A stretch of DNA of 64,000 nucleotides from Sphingomonas guangdongensis (GTDB lineage Bacteria > Pseudomonadota > Alphaproteobacteria > Sphingomonadales > Sphingomonadaceae), in NCBI RefSeq assembly GCF_900199185.1, contig NZ_OBMI01000002.1, positions 310,001-374,000 of the forward strand. The letters are read 5' to 3'. This document shows, piece by piece, positions 54,502-63,560 of the stretch. A program made the translations under genes and the position numbers. Every line of letters starts with the position of its first letter. Positions within the stretch are counted from its first letter, which is position 1. A model generated the notes under the pieces. That model ran no database searches, was not told the origin of the DNA, and saw only the letters and a program-made list of their open reading frames with translations.

Positions 54502-55701
54502 TTAGCGGCTCGCGCGCGCGCCCGATAGCTGTTTGATCGGAGGCAGGCCGATGAGCGTGCCCAACCAGCCGATGCGCGATCCCGCCAGGTAGCCGAGGAC
54601 GCAGATGCCGATGCTTGCCGCGAGGATGGCGAGAAAGGCGATCAGCGGGTGGAGGCCGAGCGGAAGGAACCACCAGGCCGCGACGACCAGCGCGGTGTGG
54701 TGGAGCAGGTAGGCCGGAAACACCGCGCGGGCGAGCGTGCCGCGCCAGCGGTGGTCGCGGTCGAGGTGCCGGTCGGCGAAGGCGAACAGCGCGAGCGTCA
54801 TGCTCCACGCCATGACGATGCGGGCGGCGCGGTCGATCGCCATCACACCGTGCGGCGGCATCGCTTCTGCGGGAAAGTTCCATTCGACGGAGACGACGAT
54901 CAGCCCAGCGGCGAGCGCGAAGACCCGCGCCTCCGGGGCGACGCGGTGGACGGAAGCCCAGAGCGCGCGGTGACCGGCGAGGACGAAGCCGAAAACGAGC
55001 AGAGGGAAGTACTCGGCGTGTCCGGCCCAGTCGGTCAGCAGCCCCTGCTGCTCGGGTACGACGAACAGCAGCGCGAGCTTAATGCCGATCAGCGGGACGA
55101 GTGGCAGCCACAGCAGTCGCAGCGACGGCGACAGCAGCGCGACGATCCGGTCCGCGCGTCTCCCGGTCGCAACGATGCCGGCGAGCACTCCGGTGTAGGC
55201 CGCCAGATAGGCGACGAACCACAGATGCTCCCAACTCGGAAAGCCGACGCCCATCAGCTCGCCCCAGCGCCAGTAATCCTGCATCCAGAAGTGCGGCAGC
55301 GTGCCGGAGTAGCCGTTCAGGCGCACCCGAACCCACATTTCGAGCGGCACCAGCGTCACCATCCCGAAGGCGAGCGGGACGAGCAGGCGGTGCGCGCGCG
55401 AGCGCAGGAAGGCAGCGATCCCCGCTGAGCGGTCGAGCAGGATGCGCGAGGCGTAGCCGGACACCGCGAACAGCAGCGCGAGCCGCCAGGGCGTCACGAA
55501 CGCCATCGGCGGGATAAGCGCGGGGTAGGTCCGCGGCGCCTTCACCAGCCAGTCCCACGGCGCGAACACCATGGCCGCGTGATAGACGATGAGCACCGCA
55601 AAGGCCGCGATCCGCAGCCAGTCCATGCCGAAATGGCGACCGTGCGCGGGCGCGGCGGCGATGATGCGGGGCTCGTGGCGCACATCGCGGCTGTGCGGCA
55701 A
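54502..55701 (-). CDS. acyltransferase 3 family membrane protein (paralog 2)
   Basis: Up to 399 residues. The same fold and motifs as the downstream paralog in the same order: MDWLRIAAFAVLIVYHAAMVF, FAVSGYASRILLD, HLWFVAYLAAYTGVL and DHRWRGTLARAVFPAYLLHHTA. Clearly a tandem duplicate. The start TTG 55701 adds a 24-residue N-terminus; GTG 55683 is also possible. Divergent from ispG. Confidence 0.87.
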   Translation of the reverse strand: MPHSRDVRHEPRIIAAAPAHGRHFGMDWLRIAAFAVLIVYHAAMVFAPWDWLVKAPRTYPALIPPMAFVTPWRLALLFAVSGYASRILLDRSAGIAAFLRSRAHRLLVPLAFGMVTLVPLEMWVRVRLNGYSGTLPHFWMQDYWRWGELMGVGFPSWEHLWFVAYLAAYTGVLAGIVATGRRADRIVALLSPSLRLLWLPLVPLIGIKLALLFVVPEQQGLLTDWAGHAEYFPLLVFGFVLAGHRALWASVHRVAPEARVFALAAGLIVVSVEWNFPAEAMPPHGVMAIDRAARIVMAWSMTLALFAFADRHLDRDHRWRGTLARAVFPAYLLHHTALVVAAWWFLPLGLHPLIAFLAILAASIGICVLGYLAGSRIGWLGTLIGLPPIKQLSGARASR

Positions 55702-55735
55702 AGCGCCTAATTTCCCGTTAGCGGAACGACCCCGT

Positions 55736-55764
55736 TTGCCGCGGCGTGGCGGCGGCGCTATATC
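55736..55764 (+). promoter_or_regulatory. candidate promoter of ispG
   Basis: TTGCCG, 17 nt, TATATC (as GCTATATC), 26 nt before the ATG; GGAG lies seven bases before the ATG. Confidence 0.55.
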
Positions 55765-55790
55765 GCAGGCGAGCCCTTCCGGAGCATTCC

Positions 55791-56915
55791 ATGTCCGTCC
55801 GTCCCTGGCGCGATATCCATCGCCGTCCCAGCCGCCAGATCATGGTCGGCAACGTGCCTGTCGGCGGCGATGCGCCGGTCACCGTGCAGACCATGACCAA
55901 CACGCCGACGAGCGATCCGGTCGCGACGATCAACCAGATCCGCCGCTGCGAGGAGGTGGGCGTCGACATCATCCGCGTGTCGTGCCCGGACGTGGAGAGC
56001 ACCGCCGCGCTGAACCAGATCGTCCGCGCGGCGCGGGTGCCGATCGTCGCGGACATCCACTTCCACTACAAGCGCGCGCTGGAGGCGGCGGACGCGGGCG
56101 CGGCGTGCCTGCGCATCAACCCGGGCAACATCGGATCGTCGGAGCGCGTGGCGGAGGTGGTGCGCGCCGCCAAGGCCAACGGCTGTTCGATCCGGATCGG
56201 CGTGAACGCGGGCAGTCTGGAAAAGGACCTGCTGGAGAAATACGGTGAGCCGTGCCCGGAGGCGCTGGTCGAGAGCGCGCTCGACCACATCAAGCTGCTC
56301 CAGGATCACGACTTCCACGAGTTCAAGGTGGCGGTGAAGGCAAGCGACCTGTTCCTGGCGGTCGCCGCGTACCAGCAGCTGGCCGAGGCGGTCGACTGTC
56401 CGCTCCACCTGGGGATCACCGAAGCCGGGGGCTTCGTCGGCGGCACCGTCAAATCGTCGATCGGGATCGGATCGCTGCTGTGGTTCGGGATCGGCGACAC
56501 CATCCGCGTCTCGCTCTCAGCGGAACCGGAGGAGGAGGTCCGCGTCGGGTTCGAGATCCTGAAGGCGCTCGGCATCCGCAACCGCGGCGTGCGCGTGGTG
56601 TCGTGCCCGTCCTGCGCACGTCAGGGGTTCGACGTGATCCGCACCGTCCAGACGCTGGAGGAGCGGCTGCAGCACATCCGCACGCCGATGAGCCTGTCGG
56701 TGCTCGGCTGCGTCGTGAACGGCCCAGGCGAGGCGCGCGAGACCGACATCGGCCTGACCGGCGGCGGCAACGGCCGCCACATGGTCTACCTGTCCGGGTT
56801 GACCGACCACACCGTCGAGGACGCCGGGATGGTCGACCACATCGTCAAGCTGGTCGAGGCCAAGGCAGCGGAGATCGAGGCGGGCGAGAGCGCATCGCGG
56901 ATCGCTGCGGAGTAA
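55791..56915 (+). CDS. ispG: 4-hydroxy-3-methylbut-2-enyl diphosphate synthase
   Basis: Fe-S enzyme of the MEP isoprenoid pathway, 374 residues (GcpE). Barrel domain with [11 protein letters not shown] (about 32-42), IRVSCPD and GITEAGG; the 4Fe-4S ligands are in [13 protein letters not shown] and [11 protein letters not shown]. The open frame to 55746 lacks a ribosome binding site; ATG 55791 is used. Confidence 0.97.
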   Translation: MSVRPWRDIHRRPSRQIMVGNVPVGGDAPVTVQTMTNTPTSDPVATINQIRRCEEVGVDIIRVSCPDVESTAALNQIVRAARVPIVADIHFHYKRALEAADAGAACLRINPGNIGSSERVAEVVRAAKANGCSIRIGVNAGSLEKDLLEKYGEPCPEALVESALDHIKLLQDHDFHEFKVAVKASDLFLAVAAYQQLAEAVDCPLHLGITEAGGFVGGTVKSSIGIGSLLWFGIGDTIRVSLSAEPEEEVRVGFEILKALGIRNRGVRVVSCPSCARQGFDVIRTVQTLEERLQHIRTPMSLSVLGCVVNGPGEARETDIGLTGGGNGRHMVYLSGLTDHTVEDAGMVDHIVKLVEAKAAEIEAGESASRIAAE

Positions 56916-56949
56916 TCAGCGCCGGTGATCCCCCACCGCGCGGGAGCAC

Positions 56950-57396
56950 TCAGAAGTAGATGTCGACGTAGTCGGTCAGGCCGTCGCACTGCTCCATCTG
57001 CTGCAATCGCCAGTAGCGTCGCGTGCCGGTCGCGCGGAAGCTGTAGGTGCCGTCGCGGACGCAGGCGCGACCGAGGTCCGGCGCGTCGGTGATGACGATG
57101 CGGCCGCGGAAGCTGAAGTCGCGGGCGTCGATCGCCAGCACGTCGCCATCGAGCGTGAGGGTGCCCGCGCCCGGCGCCGCCTGCCGGCCGGAAAGGTGCA
57201 CGACGCCGCTGCGCTCGAGCACCCGCACGGTGCCACGCGCGCGCGGCGCCCAGCTGATCCACTGTAGCGACAGCCCCGTGTTCCCGCGCAACCGGACCAG
57301 CGCGGCCCGATCCGCGACACGGGTCGGCGCGGGCGTCACCTGCGCCACCGCGCCGGTGCCGAGCAGCAGGGCGACGGATGCCAGCACGCGTATCAT
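56950..57396 (-). CDS. exported protein of unknown function
   Basis: A 148-residue protein. GGAGGAGAG precedes ATG 57396 and the signal peptide MIRVLASVALLLGTGAVAQ follows. The rest looks beta-rich, with Cys in GRACVRDG and QQCDG-like EQCDGL. Similar short periplasmic proteins occur in sphingomonads; I do not know the function. Confidence 0.7.
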   Translation of the reverse strand: MIRVLASVALLLGTGAVAQVTPAPTRVADRAALVRLRGNTGLSLQWISWAPRARGTVRVLERSGVVHLSGRQAAPGAGTLTLDGDVLAIDARDFSFRGRIVITDAPDLGRACVRDGTYSFRATGTRRYWRLQQMEQCDGLTDYVDIYF

Positions 57397-57444
57397 GAAC
57401 TCTCCTCCGTCCGGTGGCCCCATGCTCGCGCGACCGAACGGGCG

Positions 57445-57473
57445 CTGTCGCGGGCGCGGCGGCATGCTAGCAG
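57445..57473 (+). promoter_or_regulatory. candidate promoter of the EamA operon (leaderless)
   Basis: CTGTCG, 17 nt, TAGCAG, then 7 nt to the ATG at 57481; no ribosome binding site. Confidence 0.45.
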
Positions 57474-57480
57474 CATCGCC

Positions 57481-58389
57481 ATGCCCGATCACCACCCCCG
57501 CGCCGTCACGCCCGTACTCGCCTTCGCGCTGGCGGCAGCGGGGATCGGGCTGTTCTCCGTGATGGATGCGTTCATGAAGTCGCTGACGCTGGCCCTCGGC
57601 GTCTACAATGCGCTGATATGGCGGACGGGCACGTCCGTGCTGATCGCCGGCGCGGTGTGGGGCGCGGCCGGGCGGCCGGTGCCGAGCGGGCGGGCGCTGA
57701 GGCTCCACCTGCTGCGCGGGAGCATCACCGCTGCCATGGCGCTGCTGTTCTTCTGGGGGCTGGCGCGGGTGCCGATGGCGCAGGCGATCAGCCTTGCGTA
57801 CGTCGCGCCGCTCCTCGCGCTGCTGCTCGGCGCGTGGCTGCTGGGCGAGCGGGTCGGCCGCCGCGTGGCGCTCGCTTCGCTGCTCGCGCTGGGCGGCGTC
57901 GGGATCATCCTCGCCGGGCACGGCCAACTGGCGCTCGGGCCGGACGCGTTGTGGGGCGCGGGCGCGATCCTCGCCTCGGCGGTGCTCTACGCGGGCAATC
58001 TGGTGGTCGCGCGACTGCAGAGCCAGGCGGCGGTGCCGGCCGAGATCGCCTTTGTCCAGTCGCTGATCGTGACCGCAATCCTGCTCACCGCCGCGCCGTG
58101 GCTGCTCCACCTGCCGCCGGCCGCCGAGTGGTGGAAGATCGCGGTCGGCGCGGCGCTCGGTACCGGATCGCTGTTCCTGCTCGCCTGGGCCTACGCTCAC
58201 GGCGAAACGGGCTACCTCGCGACCACGGAGTACACATCGTTCGTCTATGCGGCGGTACTCGGCTGGCTGGTGTTCGGGGAGCGCGTCGCCGCGACCACGC
58301 TGCTCGGCGCGGCGGTGATCGTCGCGGCGTGCCTGTGGGGAGCACGGCGTGGCGCCGACCTTCCCGCCGCGGTAGAGGCGGGGGCATGA
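57481..58389 (+). CDS. EamA/DMT-family transporter
   Basis: A 302-residue inner-membrane protein with ten hydrophobic segments in two EamA halves (about 13-145 and about 155-295). Blocks such as RGSITAAMALLFFWGL and AYVAPLLALLLGAWLLGERVG followed by EYTSFVYAAVLGWLVFGERV are typical. Substrate unknown. First gene of an operon of four (ATGA, TGATG and TGATG junctions). Confidence 0.88.
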   Translation: MPDHHPRAVTPVLAFALAAAGIGLFSVMDAFMKSLTLALGVYNALIWRTGTSVLIAGAVWGAAGRPVPSGRALRLHLLRGSITAAMALLFFWGLARVPMAQAISLAYVAPLLALLLGAWLLGERVGRRVALASLLALGGVGIILAGHGQLALGPDALWGAGAILASAVLYAGNLVVARLQSQAAVPAEIAFVQSLIVTAILLTAAPWLLHLPPAAEWWKIAVGAALGTGSLFLLAWAYAHGETGYLATTEYTSFVYAAVLGWLVFGERVAATTLLGAAVIVAACLWGARRGADLPAAVEAGA

Positions 58390-58859
58390 TCCGCCCCGCC
58401 ACCCCGTCCGACGTGCCGACCATCATGCGCTTCGTGCGCGAGCTCGCCGACTACGAGCGCGCCGCCGACAAGGTGGTCGCGACCGAGGCGCTGCTGACCG
58501 ACGCGCTGTTCGGCCCGCAGCCCGCCGCCTATGCCGCAATCGCGGAGCGGGACGGCGAGCCCGCGGGCATGGCGCTGTGGTTCTTCAACTTCTCGACCTG
58601 GACGGGGTGGCGTGGACTTTACCTGGAGGATCTGTACGTGACGCCGGAGGCGCGCGGGACAGGGCTCGGCAAGGCATTGCTGCGCTATCTCGCCGGCGTT
58701 GCGCTCGACAGCGGGTGCGCGCGGTTCGAGTGGTCGGTGCTCGATTGGAACGCCCCCGCCATCGCCTTCTACGACAGCGTCGGCGCGGAGAGCATGGACG
58801 AGTGGACGGTGCGGCGCGTGAGCGGCCCCGCGCTCCTGGCACTGGCGGATCGCGACTGA
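58386..58859 (+). CDS. GNAT N-acetyltransferase
   Basis: A 157-residue GNAT protein. The acetyl-CoA motif is LYVTPEARGTGLGKALLRYL (about 81-100) and WFFNFSTWTGWRGLYLEDLYV precedes it. The sequence is close to diamine acetyltransferase-like GNATs (spermidine-type, FxxYxxWxGxxxYxEDLYV). ATG 58386 overlaps the transporter stop. Confidence 0.88.
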   Translation: MIRPATPSDVPTIMRFVRELADYERAADKVVATEALLTDALFGPQPAAYAAIAERDGEPAGMALWFFNFSTWTGWRGLYLEDLYVTPEARGTGLGKALLRYLAGVALDSGCARFEWSVLDWNAPAIAFYDSVGAESMDEWTVRRVSGPALLALADRD

Positions 58860-59179
58860 TGCCCTGGTTGCTGCTGGTCGTCGGGGGATTGTTCGAAGTC
58901 GGCTTTACCACCTGCCTGCGCTACGTCGACGGTTTCCGCAACCTGCCTTGGACGCTCGGCTTCCTCGCCTCCGTCACGCTGTCGATGGGGCTGCTGGAGG
59001 TCGCGTCCCGCTCGATCCCGCTCGGCACGGCCTATGCGGTGTGGGGCGGGATTGGGGCGGTCGGCACGGTAATCGTCGGCATCGCCTGGTTCGGGGAGCC
59101 GGCACATCTTACCCGCGTGTTGCTGATCCTTGCAATCGTCGCCTGCATCGCGGGGCTGAAGCTCACGGCGGGTCACTGA
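58859..59179 (+). CDS. sugE: small multidrug resistance family transporter, SugE/Gdx type
   Basis: A 106-residue, four-helix protein. The essential Glu lies in GGLFEVGFTT (residue 13) and the Gdx-type YAVWGGIGAVGTVIVGIAWFGE (about 59-80) favours a guanidinium exporter over a drug exporter. TGATG overlap with the GNAT gene. I see no guanidine riboswitch upstream of the operon. Confidence 0.85.
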   Translation: MPWLLLVVGGLFEVGFTTCLRYVDGFRNLPWTLGFLASVTLSMGLLEVASRSIPLGTAYAVWGGIGAVGTVIVGIAWFGEPAHLTRVLLILAIVACIAGLKLTAGH

Positions 59180-59538
59180 TGGCGATCGACGCGCGGCTGA
59201 TCGAGTGGGTCGCCGAGGCGATGGCGCCGCTCGGCCGCGTGACCAGGCGGGCGATGATGGGCGGCGCCACGCTCTACTGCGACGGTACCATCTTCGCGAT
59301 CGTGACGGCGGACGGCGGCCTGTGGTTCAAGGCGGATGCCGAGAGCGACAGCGCCTGGGACGCGGCCGGATGCGAGCGGTTCAGCTACGCCTTCGCCGAT
59401 GGGCGGGTGGGCGTGATGAATTATCGCCGGGCACCGGACGACGTGTACGACGACGCGGATGCCATGCGGCAGTGGGCATCGCTGGGGTTGGCGGCGGGCG
59501 CAAGGGCGCCGGTGAGGAAGCCACGCAAGAGAAGCTGA
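59179..59538 (+). CDS. TfoX/Sxy N-terminal domain protein
   Basis: A 119-residue protein with only the TfoX N-terminal domain: RRAMMGGATLYCDGTIFAIV (about 23-42), LWFKADAES and FSYAFADGRVGVMNYRRAPDDV. TfoX is a competence regulator in Gammaproteobacteria; one-domain proteins of this type elsewhere are uncharacterised. TGATG overlap with sugE. Confidence 0.85.
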   Translation: MAIDARLIEWVAEAMAPLGRVTRRAMMGGATLYCDGTIFAIVTADGGLWFKADAESDSAWDAAGCERFSYAFADGRVGVMNYRRAPDDVYDDADAMRQWASLGLAAGARAPVRKPRKRS

Positions 59539-59539
59539 A

Positions 59540-59643
59540 CCGTGATGCCAGCGTAGGCTGGCATCCATGTCTGTACCGATCGGAAGTGATGTCAGCTCTG
59601 ATCGCTACAGACATGGACTCCGGCCTTCGCCGGAGTGACGGCT
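59540..59643. repeat. dispersed palindromic repeat, family B (long form)
   Basis: Same plan as 38507-38612: CGTGATGCCAGCGTAGGCTG, then CATGTCTGT, a variable centre, ACAGACATGG and GCCTTCGCCGGAGTGACGG. It lies between two convergent genes. Confidence 0.8.
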
Positions 59644-59649
59644 ACGGGA

Positions 59650-60228
59650 TCACTCCCGCCCGGGTACCTCGAACTCGTGCGGCTCTTCGCCCTTGGCCTT
59701 GGCCGCCTCGTAGCGTTCGATCGCCTCCAGGGTGATCTTGCGCGCTTCCTCGCGGCCGCCCCAGGTACCGACGCGCACCCACTTCTTCTTCTCGAGATCC
59801 TTGTAGTGGGTGAAGAAGTGCTCGATCTGCTCGAAGACGATCTCGGGCAGATCCTCCTTCTCGCCGACCTTGGAGTAATAGGGAAAGGTCTGATCGACGG
59901 GCACGCAGACGAGCTTCTCGTCGCCGCCGGCCTCATCCTCCAGGTTCAGCACCGCAATCGGGCGCGCGCGCACGACGCAGCCCGGAATGAAAGGCGAGCG
60001 TGCGACGACCAGCGCGTCGAGCGGATCGCCGTCGGGCGACAGCGTGTGCGGCACGAAGCCGTAGTTCGCCGGGTAGCGCATCGGCGTGTGGAGGATGCGG
60101 TCGACGAACAGCGCGCCCGACGCCTTGTCGAACTCGTACTTGACCGGCTCGCCGCCCGTCGGAACCTCGATGATGACGTTCAGGTCGTCCGGCGGGCTCT
60201 TGCCCACGGGGATCAGGTCGATCCGCAT
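59650..60228 (-). CDS. ppa: inorganic pyrophosphatase
   Basis: A 192-residue soluble family I pyrophosphatase that pulls biosynthetic reactions forward. Active-site blocks: VEYEFDK-like VKYEFDKASGALFVDR (about 29-44), RYPANYGFVPHTLSPDGDPLDALV (about 51-74, acid ligands) and YKDLEKKKWVRVGTWGGREEA (about 143-163). Confidence 0.97.
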   Translation of the reverse strand: MRIDLIPVGKSPPDDLNVIIEVPTGGEPVKYEFDKASGALFVDRILHTPMRYPANYGFVPHTLSPDGDPLDALVVARSPFIPGCVVRARPIAVLNLEDEAGGDEKLVCVPVDQTFPYYSKVGEKEDLPEIVFEQIEHFFTHYKDLEKKKWVRVGTWGGREEARKITLEAIERYEAAKAKGEEPHEFEVPGRE

Positions 60229-60241
60229 GCTTCCCTCTTCT

Positions 60242-62152
60242 TTACTTTGCGCTGAGCAGACGATCGAGACCGTTGTCAGCGGTGCCCACCTTCTCCAGCC
60301 GCGGGTAGCGCAAGCCGCCGTGGTAGTCGAGCGCGACCTCGCGGAAGCGTGTGCCGTTCTTGACCAGCAGCTTGATCGGTTCCTTGCGCGTCTTCGCGGC
60401 AGTGACCGCGGCCTTCAACGCATCGGCGCTGTACCCCTGTCCTTCGACGGCAACGACGGTGGTGGCGACGTCGAGTCCGGCGTTGAAGGCGGGCGAGTCC
60501 CAGATAACGCTGCGTACCGCCCCGTCGCTCGCCAGCGTCAGCCCGAGCGACCAGGCGAAGCTAGCGGTCTTGGACGACTTCTCGCCCGACTTGAGAACGT
60601 CGTTCGGCTCCTCGGTGTAGACCAGCTTGTAGCCATTGTTGGTCAGACCCGCGAGCGGAGCAGGATGCGGCTTGTAGACGCGGTCGTTCAGGAAGGTCGC
60701 CCAGTCGTACGGGACTACGCCGTTCAGCGTGCGGACGATGTCATCGAGCGTATAGGTTACCTCGCCATAGTCGCCGTCGGTCAGCCCAAAGAAGGCACGG
60801 GCGAAATCGTCGATCGATTTGGTGCCGTTCGAGCGCGCGCGGATGATCGAGTCCGCCTCCAGCCAGACCAGCGCGCCGCCGACGTAGTAATCCTCGTTGC
60901 GCTGCCAGCTGAGCCAGCCCTTGGGCCGGCGGGCGGAGATGATCGGATCGTTGGTGGTGTCGACCAGCGCGCGCCAGGTGGTGCCGGGCGTATTAGCCTG
61001 GCCGGCGGCGAAGATCGCGAGATTGTCGAGCGCCTCCTGCTTGGAGAGCATACCCGATCGGGCGCCGAGGATCACGCCCCAGAACTGGGTCTGCCCTTCG
61101 TACACCCACAGCATCGAATTGCGCATCGGGGTGCGGAAGTCGGGAGTCCACAGGTCCGCGCCGCGGCGGAACTTGCCGTTCCAGCTGTGGGTGAACTCGT
61201 GCGGCAGCAGGTCGCGATCGCCGACCGCGTTCTTCCAGTCGGTGAAGTAGCCGGGATCGACCCCGTTCTCGCTTGAGCGGTGATGCTCGAGGCCGATCCC
61301 GCCCATCTCGTCGGTGATGGCGAGCAGGAACTCGTACTTGTCATAGTGCTGCGCGCCGAACAGCTTTACCGACTGATCGACCAGCGCCTTGTGCTTGTCG
61401 ATCGCCTCCGGCGTCGCGGCGAGCTCCTCCGGCTTGTCGGCGACGACGTTGAGGCCGACGCGCGGGGAAAGCTCCCAGCGCTTGAAGTAGCGGCCGGCGA
61501 ACACGGGCGAATCGATCAGCGTCTCATAGCTGGTGCGCTGGTACGCGTAGGTGGCGCCGTTGGCGCGGGCAGGCAGGCCGGACGCCGCGGTCCAGCCGGC
61601 CGGGTACTTGACGTTCGCCTGGATGGGGATGCGGCGGGTATAATAGCCGGCGGGATAGAGGCTGACCTGCTCGAACTGGAGGTTGAGCATGTTCGGCGCG
61701 ACCGAGATGCGGCCCTGGTTGCCCGCCGTCGCCGACAGGAACTGGAACTCGGCGGTGATGCTCTTGGTGCCCGCGGGGACGTCGACATGGAACGCGTAGA
61801 CGTCAACCGGATCGCGCCGCCACGCGAGCGTGCGGGTACCGGCGGTGATCTTCAGCCCGGCCAGCTTCTCGATCTCGCCGCGCGGGCCGTGCTTGCCCGG
61901 CAGCCATTCGGGCATCAGCAGCGTCAGGCGGCCGGCCGCCGCGACGGGAATGACCTCGCGCACCTGATAGATGCCCTGCTCGACATTGGTCGCGTCGACA
62001 TCGAGCTGGATGACGCCCGGATAGTCGATGTCGCGCGCGTCCGGGATCTCGGTCGGGATCGGCGCGGTCGCCGCCGGTGCCGAGTTGCGGACCTGTGCGG
62101 GGAGGGTGGTGGAGGCGAGCAGCAGGGCAGCGAGGCCGAGGGTGCGGATCAA
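60242..62152 (-). CDS. M61-family aminopeptidase with PDZ domain
   Basis: About 636 residues, exported: signal MIRTLGLAALLLASTTLPAQ from TTG 62152, with AAAGG eight bases upstream; longer frames to 62242 precede the signal peptide. The N-terminal M61 domain is followed by the gluzincin motif LLPHEFTHSWNGK (HExxH) with the third ligand downstream in WVYEGQTQF, then YYVGGALVWLEADSIIR, and a C-terminal PDZ-like domain (about 505-620). M61 enzymes cleave glycyl/alanyl N-termini. Confidence 0.9.
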   Translation of the reverse strand: MIRTLGLAALLLASTTLPAQVRNSAPAATAPIPTEIPDARDIDYPGVIQLDVDATNVEQGIYQVREVIPVAAAGRLTLLMPEWLPGKHGPRGEIEKLAGLKITAGTRTLAWRRDPVDVYAFHVDVPAGTKSITAEFQFLSATAGNQGRISVAPNMLNLQFEQVSLYPAGYYTRRIPIQANVKYPAGWTAASGLPARANGATYAYQRTSYETLIDSPVFAGRYFKRWELSPRVGLNVVADKPEELAATPEAIDKHKALVDQSVKLFGAQHYDKYEFLLAITDEMGGIGLEHHRSSENGVDPGYFTDWKNAVGDRDLLPHEFTHSWNGKFRRGADLWTPDFRTPMRNSMLWVYEGQTQFWGVILGARSGMLSKQEALDNLAIFAAGQANTPGTTWRALVDTTNDPIISARRPKGWLSWQRNEDYYVGGALVWLEADSIIRARSNGTKSIDDFARAFFGLTDGDYGEVTYTLDDIVRTLNGVVPYDWATFLNDRVYKPHPAPLAGLTNNGYKLVYTEEPNDVLKSGEKSSKTASFAWSLGLTLASDGAVRSVIWDSPAFNAGLDVATTVVAVEGQGYSADALKAAVTAAKTRKEPIKLLVKNGTRFREVALDYHGGLRYPRLEKVGTADNGLDRLLSAK

Positions 62153-62276
62153 GGGGCAAGCCTTTGGCAAAGAGAGCGAAAGGTCGTTGCTTAGGTGGCG
62201 GCGGGCGGAGCGTCCAGTGTGCCCGCGCCACAGCCGGTTCACCGCTTCCTTACCATTGCTTGTCTAGGAAGCCGGC

Positions 62277-63560
62277 ATGTACCACGACCGCGCGCTGGCC
62301 GAGCAGGCCGTCCTCGCCGATCCGCGCCCGGCGTCGGCGGTGAGCGGCGGAGTGGGGATCGCCGGCTTGGCCGGGCTGCTCGCCTGGACTGGGTTATGCA
62401 CGTGGCAGGGCATGGATGGGCCCTATGCGGCGCTGTGCAACCTCGTCGCCTGCGCACTGCCGATGGTGCTGTGGTCACTGCTGGTCGACAAGGTGCACCG
62501 CCGGCCCTCCACCGGGATCGATTGGACAGCGCCGCGGCCATTCCGCGAGACGATCCACGTGTCGCTGACCAAGCTCGCCGGGCTGTGGCTGACCTGGGGA
62601 GCGCTCGCGCTCACCTATGCGCTCGGGCGCTTCTGGTGGGAGGGTAATTATCTCTTTTCGATGTGGTGCCTTCAGCACGCCGCGCCGATCGTCGTGGCGC
62701 TGTCGATCCCGTGGGTGCTCTGGAGCGACCGCTACCTGCAGGAGCCGCGCGACGGGGCCTGGGCGTTGGGTGCCTGGGTGCTCCACCTGGACGAAGCGAT
62801 TGACGCCGAGGTGATCTTCGCCCATCTGCGCGCCTGGGCGGTGAAGGGCTTCTTCCTCGCCTTCATGCTCGCGATCGTGCCGGCGGGCTTCGGCGAGTTC
62901 GTGCGGGCGGACCGCAGCCAACTCCTGGTCGATCCGGTGGCGCTCGCCGGCTGGCTCATCAACCTCATGTTCCTCGTCGACGTCGCCTTCGCGACCGTCG
63001 GCTACATGCTGACGATGCGGGTGCTCGACTCCCATATCCGGAGCGCCAACCCGTTCGCGGCCGCCTGGATGGCGGCGCTGATCTGCTACCCGCCGTTTAT
63101 CCTGATGGGGGAGGGCGGGCCGCTCGACTATCACCCGGGCACCGGCGACTGGACCTCGTGGTTCGCTGGTCACCCCTTGCTGTTGGCCGTGACCGGCGCG
63201 GCACTGGTAATGCTCACTGCGGTCTACGCCTGGGCGACCGTGGCCTTCGGACTGCGCTTCTCCAATCTCACCCACCGCGGCGTGCTGACCCACGGACCCT
63301 ATGCGTGGAGCCGGCACCCGGCGTACCTGTCGAAGAACCTGTTCTGGTGGCTGTCCACCCTGCCGTTTCTGGCGACGACCGGCAGCTGGGCGGACGCGGC
63401 GCGCAACACCGCGCTGATGGGGCTCGTCAGCGGGGTCTATTACTGGCGGGCGCGAACGGAGGAGCGGCACCTGCTGCTCGATCCAACCTACGCCGAATAC
63501 CACGCGTGGATGGGGCGGAACGCGCCGGTGCCGCGCCTGTTCGCGCGCCTGCGCGGCTAG
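62277..63560 (+). CDS. isoprenylcysteine methyltransferase-like membrane protein
   Basis: A 427-residue protein with about eight hydrophobic segments; the last part carries the ICMT/PEMT-type signature LTHRGVLTHGPYAWSRHPAYLSKNLFWW (about 332-359) and RTEERHLLLDPTYAEYHAWM. The first 300 residues are a family-specific membrane extension. It probably methylates a lipid or membrane-bound thiol group, but bacterial homologs are poorly defined. The start ATG 62277 follows TAGGAA. Confidence 0.8.
   Translation: MYHDRALAEQAVLADPRPASAVSGGVGIAGLAGLLAWTGLCTWQGMDGPYAALCNLVACALPMVLWSLLVDKVHRRPSTGIDWTAPRPFRETIHVSLTKLAGLWLTWGALALTYALGRFWWEGNYLFSMWCLQHAAPIVVALSIPWVLWSDRYLQEPRDGAWALGAWVLHLDEAIDAEVIFAHLRAWAVKGFFLAFMLAIVPAGFGEFVRADRSQLLVDPVALAGWLINLMFLVDVAFATVGYMLTMRVLDSHIRSANPFAAAWMAALICYPPFILMGEGGPLDYHPGTGDWTSWFAGHPLLLAVTGAALVMLTAVYAWATVAFGLRFSNLTHRGVLTHGPYAWSRHPAYLSKNLFWWLSTLPFLATTGSWADAARNTALMGLVSGVYYWRARTEERHLLLDPTYAEYHAWMGRNAPVPRLFARLRG

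Noticed and set aside
57397..57480. Guanidine riboswitch before the operon containing sugE
   Set aside because: No matching conserved hairpins are seen and the likely transcription start is at the first ATG.
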